From positions 1 to 64,000 of the forward strand of contig CADAQM010000015.1 in NCBI GenBank assembly GCA_902790135.1: a stretch of 64,000 nt of DNA, in the 5' to 3' direction. The stretch is from an uncultured Coriobacteriaceae bacterium. GTDB taxonomy: Bacteria; Actinomycetota; Coriobacteriia; Coriobacteriales; Atopobiaceae. The notes below the pieces were generated by a model. That model was not told the origin of the DNA, searched no databases, and saw only the letters and a list, made by a program, of their open reading frames with translations. How positions within the stretch are numbered: the stretch's first letter is position 1; each line of letters begins with the position of its first letter. The translations under genes were made by a program, and so were the position numbers. Of this stretch, positions 17,085-25,393 are shown one piece after another.

Positions 17085-17369
17085 CTACTTGGAGAACTTC
17101 TCCGTGATGCCGTTCACGGCCTCCTTGGCCTTCGCAGCCACGCCATCAGCCACGACCTTGACCTCGTCGAGGGAGACCTTGCCGTCGGCATCGGCGTCAA
17201 AGCCCTGCTTGATCTCGTCTGCCGCAACAGCAGCAGCCTCGGCAGTCTCCACCACGCGGTCGCTCAGCGCGTCGAGGACTTCGCTGGCCTCGACCTTGCC
17301 GTCGGCGTCGGCGTCAAGTGCCGTCTTGGCCTTGTCGATGAGGTTGTTTGCCGTCTCCTTGATATCCAT
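17085..17369 (-). CDS. Small protein with two EF-hand-type calcium loops
   Basis: 94 residues from the ATG at 17369, which has AGGAGAAGG in front; longer starts lack one. Two loops with the EF-hand spacing, DADADGKVEASEV and DADADGKVSLDEV, are separated by about 30 residues, each with Asp at positions 1, 3 and 5, Gly at 6 and Glu at 12. The rest is Ala/Lys/Glu-rich amphipathic helix (NNLIDKAKTAL, AAKAKEAVNGITEKF). It has no signal peptide. Small EF-hand proteins are uncommon in bacteria; calcium or magnesium buffering or signalling is possible but unproven. Terminator follows. Confidence 0.75.
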   Translation of the reverse strand: MDIKETANNLIDKAKTALDADADGKVEASEVLDALSDRVVETAEAAAVAADEIKQGFDADADGKVSLDEVKVVADGVAAKAKEAVNGITEKFSK

Positions 17370-17484
17370 GCCTTCTCCTATCGATCGATAGCCCACGTGG
17401 AGTCAAACATACCACTGCCGGATGTTGCATGCGCAGTTATGAGATACGATGTTCAAACTGAGAATTGCTTTCGGCAGGGGATAC

Positions 17485-19596
17485 ATGGAGCAGGACCAGA
17501 CTTTCATCGAGGAGCAGCGACATCTGAGCGAGATCTACGCCCAGCTTGTTGCCATGCGCGACGCCATCACCGAGGACCTCGAGACGCGGCACAAGGGCAT
17601 AGCGCAGGACCTCATTGACATGAGCGAGGAAATCCGCCCCGACTTTGTGGGTGCCGACGAGACCATGGAGACCCTCGCTGCCATCGAGACGCTCAACAGC
17701 GTGATCGACGCCTACAACCAGTCGCACGACTTTGCCGTGGACAAGCTCAGGCGTGCCCTGCTGCTCATCATGCAACCCTACTTTGCCAAGGTGCGCCTAC
17801 GCATGCGTCCGGGGCGCCCCGCCCAGGACATCTACATCGGCGCGACAGGCATCACCGACGACCGTCGTCGGCCCCTCATCGTCGACTGGCGCAGCCCCAT
17901 CGCCGAGACCTACTACAACCAAGAGATGGGCACCACCTCCTATCAGGTTGACGGACGCACCCGCACGGTGGAGCTGGAGCTGCGGCGCCAGTTTGACATC
18001 GTGGGAGACGTGCTCAGACTGTACTTTGACACCACCGTAGCCATCGAGGACTCGCTGTTGCTACGCGCTCTCAAGCGCCATCACTCCGAGAAGCTGCAGG
18101 CCATCACCGCCACCATCCAGCGCGAGCAGAACGCCATCGTGCGTCACGAGGACGTTCCCGTGCTGCTGGTCAACGGCATCGCGGGCAGCGGCAAGACCTC
18201 CGTGCTGCTCCAGCGCATCGCCTACCTCTTCTATCGCGAACGCGAGGCCCTACGACCTGACCAGGTGTACCTCTTCACGCCCAACGGCGTGTTCGAGCAC
18301 TACATCGACACCGTCCTCCCTTCCCTGGGCGAGTCCAACCCCCAGACCTACACCTGGCGCAGCTTCCTGACACACCTTGGACTCTCCGAGCGCGGGACTG
18401 GTGCGGACACAGACCCCGAGCGCCTGCTCGCCCTCGAGAAGGCTCTGCCCTCCTTCGAGCTTGACCCCGACGACCTGCACGACATCCGCATGGGCGACAC
18501 GGTGCTGCTCAAGCAGTCCCAGGTGGCAAGCGCCGCAAACAAGTTCGCGCGCTTCCCCTTGGGCCCCCGCTTTGCCGCCCTGGTCTGCGACGAGCTGCAC
18601 AGTCGCCTCGACCGACGCCTCACGCAGCTCTCCAGAAACGACGCGATGCAGGAGGAGGTCCTCTCCCTCGATCTCGACGACCAGCTGCAGATCTTTGGCG
18701 AGACCCTCAATCCTGCCAACGACGAGGAGATCGCCTCCTTCACACGCACCTACGTCGAGCATCTCTACAATGGCGCGCACGACAGCATCGAGCAGCTCAG
18801 ATGGCTCCGGCTCGACCGCATCGGCATGCGCATGTTGGACGCCGAGGGCATATCAGCTGCCGAGTGGCTCTACCTCAAGCTTCTGGTGAGCGGGCACGGG
18901 GAGCGTGACGCGCGCTACGTCATGGTCGACGAGGTGCAGGACTACACGGCCACGCAGCTCATGGTGCTGGCACGCTACTTCTCGCGGGCCCACTTCCTGC
19001 TGCTCGGCGACGAGTACCAGGCCATCCGCGACAACACCGCCACCTTCGACCAGATACGCGCCATCTTCGAGCAGACCCACGGCAGCGTGGAGGAACTCTC
19101 GCTCCTCACCAGCTATCGCTCCTCGCCCGAGATTACCGAGCTCTTTGCCTCGCTCATGGATGACTCGCGTCGCATGAGCCTCTCGTCGGTGCGCGCCGCG
19201 GGCGTCAGGCCCACCTTCATGGAGCTGCCCGAGCGCGAGCAGTACCTGCAAGCCCTGACCGAGCTGGTGGATACCGCAGCCAAAGACGAAGGTCTCACCG
19301 CCATCGTCGCCGCCGACCGCGGCCGCGTGAGCTGGCTGTCACGCCAGCTGGGCGATCAGGTGCAGGTCATGCGCAAGGACGAGACCTTGCCCAAGGAGGG
19401 CGTGGTGCTCATGGACCTTCGCCTGGCCAAGGGCCTCGAGTTCGACCACGTGATCATCCCCGACGCGCAGCAGGAGGTCTATCCCGACACGCCCCTCGCA
19501 CGCCGCCAGCTCTACACCGCCATCAGCCGCGCCATGCACAGGCTGAGCGTCATCGCCCAAGGCACCATGACTCCGCTGTTGGCAGACAAGCGCTAG
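17485..19596 (+). CDS. helD: HelD-type superfamily 1 helicase (RNA polymerase-associated)
   Basis: 703 residues from the ATG at 17485, where members of the family begin (MEQDQTFIEEQRHLSEIY). An N-terminal coiled-coil arm (~1-100) precedes a segment ending in LLIVDWRSPIAETYYNQ, typical of HelD. Walker A is NGIAGSGKTSVLLQR (~230), Walker B DEVQDYT (~487), motif III LLLGDEYQAI, and C-terminal motifs KGLEFDHVIIPD and YTAISRAMHRL follow. HelD proteins bind RNA polymerase and use ATP to free it from stalled DNA or RNA complexes, and in actinobacteria can protect against rifampicin. Single-gene unit. Confidence 0.92.
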   Translation: MEQDQTFIEEQRHLSEIYAQLVAMRDAITEDLETRHKGIAQDLIDMSEEIRPDFVGADETMETLAAIETLNSVIDAYNQSHDFAVDKLRRALLLIMQPYFAKVRLRMRPGRPAQDIYIGATGITDDRRRPLIVDWRSPIAETYYNQEMGTTSYQVDGRTRTVELELRRQFDIVGDVLRLYFDTTVAIEDSLLLRALKRHHSEKLQAITATIQREQNAIVRHEDVPVLLVNGIAGSGKTSVLLQRIAYLFYREREALRPDQVYLFTPNGVFEHYIDTVLPSLGESNPQTYTWRSFLTHLGLSERGTGADTDPERLLALEKALPSFELDPDDLHDIRMGDTVLLKQSQVASAANKFARFPLGPRFAALVCDELHSRLDRRLTQLSRNDAMQEEVLSLDLDDQLQIFGETLNPANDEEIASFTRTYVEHLYNGAHDSIEQLRWLRLDRIGMRMLDAEGISAAEWLYLKLLVSGHGERDARYVMVDEVQDYTATQLMVLARYFSRAHFLLLGDEYQAIRDNTATFDQIRAIFEQTHGSVEELSLLTSYRSSPEITELFASLMDDSRRMSLSSVRAAGVRPTFMELPEREQYLQALTELVDTAAKDEGLTAIVAADRGRVSWLSRQLGDQVQVMRKDETLPKEGVVLMDLRLAKGLEFDHVIIPDAQQEVYPDTPLARRQLYTAISRAMHRLSVIAQGTMTPLLADKR

Positions 19597-19663
19597 CGCG
19601 TCGCCCCGGCGCGGAGCCCAACGCGACCACGAGCGGGAATACGCGCATTGCGCCCCACCCGCC

Positions 19664-20722
19664 TCATGCGGCCTTGTACCTGCGCGGATAGTCTCCTGGC
19701 ATGGGAACGAGCTCGCCTGCGGTCACAAACCTGCGGATGCGTGTGCTGGCCTGCTGAGGCGTGATGCCCATGTCCTTGGCCACGTCATGCGAGGTAAACA
19801 CCTTGCCGGTCTTCATGCGCATACGCACGTTGTCATCCACCGACTTCAAGAACTGCTCCCTCTGTCGCCTGCGCTCCCGGTCCTGCTCGCGGCTCTCCTC
19901 GATCGGGATGTTGACCAGCGCATGCTGCCACTCGTCAATGGTCCCACGGCGAAGGAGCTCCATCATCATGGACGCACCATCCCGTGACTGCACGAGCGCC
20001 CCCACCAGCGCGAGCATCTGCATACGCGGCGCATGCGAAACGTCACAGGACGCAAAGTAGTCCAGGTCGTCAGCGATCATCCAGCCATGCATCGCCTCCT
20101 CTCCCAAAGCATCAGGACAGGTGCGTTTGAGGTAGGCAAGCGTGTCAACCTGAAAGTCATCAAGCAGTTGAAGGTCATCGTCGTCGAGCTCCTCCAGGCT
20201 ACCCTTGCCCGCAAGCCCCCTCTTGATAGCCAGCAGGAAGCCCGCAAGGACATCGAGCGAGTCCTCCTTGTGGCGCGGATTGCAGGCGTAGCCAAACGAA
20301 CTGACCTCGCCCATCTTGAGAGGAGGCATGCCAAACGTGACAAAGGCACGATAGAGCTCGTCCACGGTGTCGGGAGCGTCGTTGGTACCCTCCCAGCACT
20401 CCTCCGCGTCGTCCTCGTACCACACGTGAACGCGCCACCAGTTATTACGTCCGACCGCCCAGCTGATACCCTGGCGCAGGTAGTGGTGATACCAGGTCTT
20501 GCAGCAGGTGTCGCGCACCGTCTCGAGCAACGCGGTGGTCTCGGACGGGTAGGTTTGTCCCGATCGGACGAGCTCCTCAACAGCCGGGAAACCCCAGACT
20601 CCCTCCTGCCTGAACTTGCCTTCCACGTAGAAGGTCCCATCGTCCTGCAGCTGCAGGCGCAGCTCGGTCGACTGGTTGGGTTCCATTGCAAACCGAACGT
20701 CAATCGCAGTGATATCGCGCAT
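19664..20722 (-). CDS. Protein of unknown function with a C-terminal winged-helix-like segment
   Basis: 352 residues from the ATG at 20722 (MRDITAIDVRF), with AAAGGCGG upstream; this start is less certain than most. The N-terminal half is mixed strand and helix (FRQEGVWGFPAVEEL; WWRVHVWYEDDAEECWEG). The middle is acidic (ELDDDDLQLLDDF). A strongly charged helix with RERRRQREQF near 290 leads to a C-terminal part (VFTSHDVAKDMGITPQQASTRIRRFVTAGELVP) that fits a winged helix. No membrane segment. I do not recognise the family; a cytoplasmic regulator is possible. Confidence 0.65.
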   Translation of the reverse strand: MRDITAIDVRFAMEPNQSTELRLQLQDDGTFYVEGKFRQEGVWGFPAVEELVRSGQTYPSETTALLETVRDTCCKTWYHHYLRQGISWAVGRNNWWRVHVWYEDDAEECWEGTNDAPDTVDELYRAFVTFGMPPLKMGEVSSFGYACNPRHKEDSLDVLAGFLLAIKRGLAGKGSLEELDDDDLQLLDDFQVDTLAYLKRTCPDALGEEAMHGWMIADDLDYFASCDVSHAPRMQMLALVGALVQSRDGASMMMELLRRGTIDEWQHALVNIPIEESREQDRERRRQREQFLKSVDDNVRMRMKTGKVFTSHDVAKDMGITPQQASTRIRRFVTAGELVPMPGDYPRRYKAA

Positions 20723-21008
20723 GTCGATACCGCCTTTCCCAGAAATCGCTCTTTCACGTATCTCTAGGGTATGGGCGCGCAAAGAGGCCTCTTAGCACTT
20801 TTCGAATTGGCGTTGGCGCAAGGTAGTGCATATGTCGCCTCAAGGTAGGTCGCATCACAAATAAGGCGTTTTACCTGCGTCTTTGTAGCGATTCGCACAT
20901 GCTGCTGCGAGCGAGGGACGCTAGAGCAGTGCCTATATGCTACTTTCACGCTGCATTTTATGCAGATGGGTGTTCCCCCATGTTGAGTCGTATCGGACTG
21001 CCCCAAGC

Positions 21009-21326
21009 TTACATGCGGATGCCGTGCATCTCGCGCCAGGCCGCGTCGTCCGGGAAAAAAGCTACGATCTGCTCGGCGGACACCGGCGCGTACCCGTTGG
21101 CATCCACGCCCACGTCGTAGCGACGCACCCCATGGACGCGATTCCACTCGTTGTATCCGCGCAGGCCAAAGCCCCCGTTTGACCGATCAGCCGGCGCGGG
21201 CAGACCCGCCGCGCCACCTTCTGCCGGCAGGCTGTGGATATGCCCGTGAAGCATGTACGAGCCATGAAACGCCCGGTCCCAGTCCAGCATGGGATAGTGG
21301 CATATGGGGAACAGAGAGGACTGTCT
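21009..21326 (-). pseudogene. C-terminal half of a metallophosphoesterase split by the defence island
   Basis: The frame is open back to about 21338 and reads RQSSLFPICHYPMLDWDRAFHGSYMLHGHIHSLP, which contains the second half of the calcineurin-like metal site (HYP and HGHIH). The N-terminal metal motifs (DLH, GDV, GNHD) are absent here but occur in the same orientation at 26994-27266, beyond the island. The piece has no good ribosome site. It is best read as the stranded 3' part of one gene. Roughly 30 residues between GNHD and HYP seem to be lost. Confidence 0.8.
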
Positions 21327-21400
21327 AAAAGCATGCCTCTATGCCTACTCATAGCCACGGCCACCATCATTCAACTACTCAGCCAATAACTTAGACAACC

Positions 21401-22441
21401 TCAGCCCTGAATCTCGTTCCAACGCCTCATCGAATCCGCCATCCTTGAACAATACTCAGGGTCGACTCGACGAGGTCTCATCTGGACAATCTCGCCTCGC
21501 CTAGAGCAATCATACACATAGCGTGTGGCGTTCTGGACTATTGCACGCACCAGAATGTCGACAATCCAGGGCTCCTGAACCAACCGCTCTGAATCAAGGA
21601 CTCCCTCATTGCCAACCTCAGTGAAAAGCAGGCGACGAGGTGTAAGAGGCATAAAGAGATCTGTCCCTTTCACCCCGAGCCCTCCATCAAGCGATAACTC
21701 CCCATCTCTACCTATGGCACACCTCACAAACGGATTGTCGCAGGTGGGGAGAATGACCCCCTGCGGCATCTCAACCACCGACCAGCTGTAGCCACGCATC
21801 AAATTGCCTATGTTTCCCTTCAATGCGTACCCAAGGCTGGCAAGGTAGTTCTTCCTCCCCAACTCCATCGAGACGGTTATCTCTCCGGCATCCCCGTCGA
21901 TATCCACCTCGAAGTCAAACTGTGGAAATGGAGCGGGATCTGAAAGCTGAGCACTGTTCTTGGGAGGGCTCTTCGTGTCCAACAACCCGAACGCATAGTC
22001 TGCCTCGAGCTTGCTGAGCGTTTCGGTAGTAGCAGGCTTGAAGCCGTCCAGCATCATCCTGTTCGCCTTGCCATACCACGCAGGAGTCCTCACCATCTGG
22101 AGGATTGCAAAGTCGACAATCGCGGCCATCTCCTCCGATGAGAGGACACCTCCATCCCTCAGTGTCTTCAAGGCGTAGCCCGCCGGCTCCTCGTACTGCT
22201 CTCCGAAAAGGGTCTCGATGGAGTCGTCAATTGAATCGTCTTCCCCCACCTGTGTGTAGAAGTCCCTCCAATAGGCAAGGCCACCAACACCCTTCGACTT
22301 CCACACCTTCTCGTGCTCAGTGGGGACGATGGTGTCGTAGCACCATACCGTGTTGCCGTTGTTCGACCACTGCTTGAGGTAGCTTCTGGGAACGAAGTGG
22401 TTGTTCCGCTTCTTCTCGGTGTCCGACGCCACGACGCTCAC
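21401..22441 (-). CDS. DUF4238 protein, coupled to AbiH
   Basis: 346 residues from a GTG at 22441 that overlaps the AbiH stop as GTGA; GAGGG lies just upstream. The DUF4238 hallmark NHFVPRSYLKQWSNNG stands near the N-terminus, and further conserved features are LPTCDNPFVR (~230) and FMPLTPRRLLFTE (~255). Family members are found in phage-defence islands; their biochemical activity is not established. No membrane segment is seen. The 4-base overlap means it is translated with AbiH, so a joint function is likely. Confidence 0.85.
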   Translation of the reverse strand: MSVVASDTEKKRNNHFVPRSYLKQWSNNGNTVWCYDTIVPTEHEKVWKSKGVGGLAYWRDFYTQVGEDDSIDDSIETLFGEQYEEPAGYALKTLRDGGVLSSEEMAAIVDFAILQMVRTPAWYGKANRMMLDGFKPATTETLSKLEADYAFGLLDTKSPPKNSAQLSDPAPFPQFDFEVDIDGDAGEITVSMELGRKNYLASLGYALKGNIGNLMRGYSWSVVEMPQGVILPTCDNPFVRCAIGRDGELSLDGGLGVKGTDLFMPLTPRRLLFTEVGNEGVLDSERLVQEPWIVDILVRAIVQNATRYVYDCSRRGEIVQMRPRRVDPEYCSRMADSMRRWNEIQG

Positions 22442-23679
22442 CAAACCCTCTTTTTCAGTCGCTTCACCTCAAGCCTGCCCTCAAGAAGGAGCTTGTGCAT
22501 GAGGTTCTTCCCGTGGTCCCTGTTGTCGAGCGTGGCACCATATGTAGTGAGAAGTTTGGTGACCGACCTTACCGTCTCAGCATGCAACTCTTCCTCATCC
22601 TTTCCCGGCCACGGCCTGAAGTAGAAGACGAGCTTCGTGCTACCTCCGTACAGGTTCACGCCATCGAATATCGACTGGAAATACGAGTAGTCCGCCTCGC
22701 CGAGCGAGTGCCCAAAGAACTTGATTGTCATCGTCTTCGACCAGCCGATGTCACCTGCCACGGTATCGTAGAGCGGGTTGCCCATCTTGACGCCCATCGA
22801 CGCAACCCTGTAGGTCTTCGTGAAAGGCAGCGCATCGAGGTCGCTCATGCACTCCTTGCCGTCCACTCCGAAGACAATCTCGTTGTCGAGCCTGCCGTGA
22901 ATGTTCACCACGTTCTCCTCCTCAATGACGCGGTTTGAGTAGATGAACGGAGTCGTGTAGTTAAAAGACAGGACCGAGGTGCGGGTCTTGTCGTATTCCT
23001 CCTCAACCTCTGAACGGGAAAGATCATCCCATGCCATGTCTTCCAGCAGGTTGACTGCTTCGTTGAGGTATCCTGCGGCGTTGTCGCTCTGCCCGATGAG
23101 GTAGCGTTTAAACTGATCCTCAACGACGCGCAGCTCTGCGAGCAGAAAGTCAAGGAGCCGAGACCTTTCCATTCCCTGTCCTGCTTTGTAGCCCGCCCTA
23201 TGCCAGACGCAACGGGCGACGTCGCGGAGGCGCAGCTCTGAATCGGTTCCTAAGTAGGAATCAAATAGGTTGTCTTCCATGAAAGACGGGACGTCTTGGA
23301 AAACAGGCAAATCAAGTATTCCGAGGAGCTGGTCGGAAATCGATGCCTCATCCTGTCCTCCGTCCGTCGCTGCTGGCAAGACCCAGTCACCGATGACCTT
23401 CTCTAGGTTGCACCAGTCAGGTCCGCCAATGCCGAGCCTGAGAATGAAATCCCATGTAGTCAGGTGGTTCTCGTCGAGCGCCTTCCTCCACTCCTCCTCG
23501 CAGTCCCCGATTGAGTCAGCCGCCTGCAGCCTGCCACCGAAGAAGTCAGCGTACGAGGACTTCAGCCCGCACGCCAAGTCGAACCCGTTGCCAATTACTA
23601 TCAGTTGCCGCTTCACTCTGAGGTCGGCAAGCATCTTCCTTGCGAGCATCTCGTTTGCACTAAATCCTGCGTAGTTCAA
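22438..23679 (-). CDS. AbiH-family abortive-infection protein
   Basis: 413 residues. The family signature VIGNGFDLACGLKSSYADFF (~residues 32-51) is intact, followed by the internal region with NWEL-like WDFILRLG and a C-terminal LVFYFRPWPGKDEEE and FFGHSLGEADYSYFQSIFD, both typical of AbiH. AbiH was first described as an abortive-infection phage-resistance protein of Lactococcus. The start is a TTG with an ideal AAGGAGG five bases before it, perhaps to hold expression down. It is first of a two-gene unit with the DUF4238 protein. Lower GC than the flanking genes. Confidence 0.88.
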   Translation of the reverse strand: MNYAGFSANEMLARKMLADLRVKRQLIVIGNGFDLACGLKSSYADFFGGRLQAADSIGDCEEEWRKALDENHLTTWDFILRLGIGGPDWCNLEKVIGDWVLPAATDGGQDEASISDQLLGILDLPVFQDVPSFMEDNLFDSYLGTDSELRLRDVARCVWHRAGYKAGQGMERSRLLDFLLAELRVVEDQFKRYLIGQSDNAAGYLNEAVNLLEDMAWDDLSRSEVEEEYDKTRTSVLSFNYTTPFIYSNRVIEEENVVNIHGRLDNEIVFGVDGKECMSDLDALPFTKTYRVASMGVKMGNPLYDTVAGDIGWSKTMTIKFFGHSLGEADYSYFQSIFDGVNLYGGSTKLVFYFRPWPGKDEEELHAETVRSVTKLLTTYGATLDNRDHGKNLMHKLLLEGRLEVKRLKKRVW

Positions 23680-24394
23680 AGGACCTCCTTGTTACGAGTG
23701 GGTCAGACAATCGTACGCCTACGAACGGGGACGAATAGCAATCTCAATTCAGCGGGATTTTCATCACCATGGCACATGTGGCATCAAATTCTTCAAGAGC
23801 TTCAGCCGACACAAGACGATGGTCAAAGGGTGCAGGAAAGGGTTGACCCCAATGTTGCAACTAGAGGCCAAAAGACGTCACGACATGAGCACCTAAAAGA
23901 ATGCGGTTAAGATTGAGGGACAAATGACTGCGGCAATCATCATTGTAAACTTCTCAGTGCCCACCATCGGCACCGGAATCGCCACCGAAACAGCAGAGCT
24001 TCGCATCTCGTACGCGAGACAGATTGCGTTGGTCAGTCATAACGTATATCTGTCATGACTGCTTGCTTCATTGTTACAGCCATCATCCCAATCGTCACCT
24101 TGATTTCTGTGGTCTCAATAGTCGTAAGAAGGACGAAAGGTTCTAGAATCTCTGCCTTGACATCACGTCTGACGGACATGCACCCCTTTTGGAGGCAGCC
24201 TCAGGTGTTCAGGTCGTCCACCCTTCTTCCTCATGGCCTCTAGCAACCTCTCGTTCTCCGATACTTCTGGCCGTGGTGTTTGACCCCCTCTATCTGTTTA
24301 TATCGCTTTTCGGCCCATCAACGACCCTCCCCCTACGTTACCCTGCCCTCCTTTATCGCAAAGTTGAGCATGTCATACACAGGAGAGATGTTGC
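23680..24394. other. 715-base gap in the defence island, no firm gene
   Basis: This AT-richer stretch divides the AbiH pair from the restriction-modification pair. The only candidates are two small plus-strand frames overlapping by ATGA: 23924-24058 (44 residues, MTAAIIIVNFSVPTIGTGIA.., with GAGGG before the ATG) and 24055-24243 (62 residues, with a hydrophobic N-terminus). Neither can be assigned. Promoters for the AbiH pair must lie at its left end. Confidence 0.5.
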
Positions 24395-25393
24395 TCAGCT
24401 CTCGTATGGGCCGAGAAACCTGATGCCGTCCAAATGAACCATGTGATCTGGGGTATCAGCGCACCACGCCTCGGTCTCCCATGCAAGGTCGGCGAGGTAC
24501 TTCCTCATCACTGCACGGTCGGGGAAACAAGACACGAACACCATCGGTGCTCTAATGTCATCGAACAGCGACCTCAGCTCCCGTTTGCGTATCACATCCA
24601 CAGGGCCGTGTGTGGAGCACGCTTCCATCATGAAGACCCAGTTGTTCTCCTTATCCCAGACAATCAGGTCCGGCGCCTTTCCATGCTCCGGTATCTCGAT
24701 GTTCAGGACCTGCAGGACATTATCCACCACGCCGCCAAGCGCCTTGTCGGTATCGTCGATGTAGAGCACAACTCCGCCAGGGATAAACCTTGGGCAGAAT
24801 TCCTCGACCATCTTTTTGATGAGAACATTCTGGCCACCCGCTGACAGCGTCATATCGGTGCCGTCGGGCATGCGAACGGGCACGCGATTCATCTCCCTCT
24901 CTTCTGCGACCTGCTGGTTCCACGTCTTGATGCCAGAGCGGAAGGCATTGAGCATCACTGGGTACTCTGGGGTATCAATCGCCCGTATCACGGGGAGGAG
25001 CGGCGGGACAATCCGGTAGTTGTTCCTCGGTGAGTTGGTGGGGCGGTTGGGGTCGTCTGCATTGTACTGGACAATGCCACCCGCTATGAACTGGTGGAGT
25101 GTGAAGCGCCTGATTGTCTCCCTCGTGTTAGGAGCATAGGAGACGCCCATCTGGTCGCGTATCCAGTCCATTATCTGTCTCGTGGTATACATCTGATTGG
25201 TGGCGGTTGTCCATTCGGTGCCAGGCCGTACGTCGGCGAGGGCAAGGAAGGTCATCGCCGACCGCTCGTTGGAGCGTTCCCTGTCCATTCCGAGAGCGAC
25301 AAGCAGGTCTTCGGTTCGCTCCAGTAGGTCGCTCGCCGAGTAGCCCGCGAACTCACCGTATCCGTTGTGGTCGGGTATTTCGCGCTCCGTCAT
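24395..25393 (-). CDS. Type II restriction endonuclease, BsuBI/PstI family
   Basis: 332 residues from the ATG at 25393, which overlaps the methyltransferase stop as ATGA. The N-terminal helical domain (RSAMTFLALADVRPGTEWTTATN; YAPNTRETIRRFTLHQFIAGGIVQYN.DDPNRPTNSPRNNYRI) and the C-terminal nuclease part (PDLIVWDKENNWVFMMEACSTHGPVD) match the BsuBI/PstI pattern, with the PD..D/E-x-K-like metal site degenerate at the Lys. These enzymes cut CTGCAG, but specificity of this one is inferred. It protects against unmethylated foreign DNA. Confidence 0.88.
   Translation of the reverse strand: MTEREIPDHNGYGEFAGYSASDLLERTEDLLVALGMDRERSNERSAMTFLALADVRPGTEWTTATNQMYTTRQIMDWIRDQMGVSYAPNTRETIRRFTLHQFIAGGIVQYNADDPNRPTNSPRNNYRIVPPLLPVIRAIDTPEYPVMLNAFRSGIKTWNQQVAEEREMNRVPVRMPDGTDMTLSAGGQNVLIKKMVEEFCPRFIPGGVVLYIDDTDKALGGVVDNVLQVLNIEIPEHGKAPDLIVWDKENNWVFMMEACSTHGPVDVIRKRELRSLFDDIRAPMVFVSCFPDRAVMRKYLADLAWETEAWCADTPDHMVHLDGIRFLGPYES

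Noticed and set aside
20764..21147. 127-codon minus-strand frame upstream of the unknown protein gene
   Set aside because: It overlaps the phosphoesterase remnant in another frame, with irregular composition and no domain.
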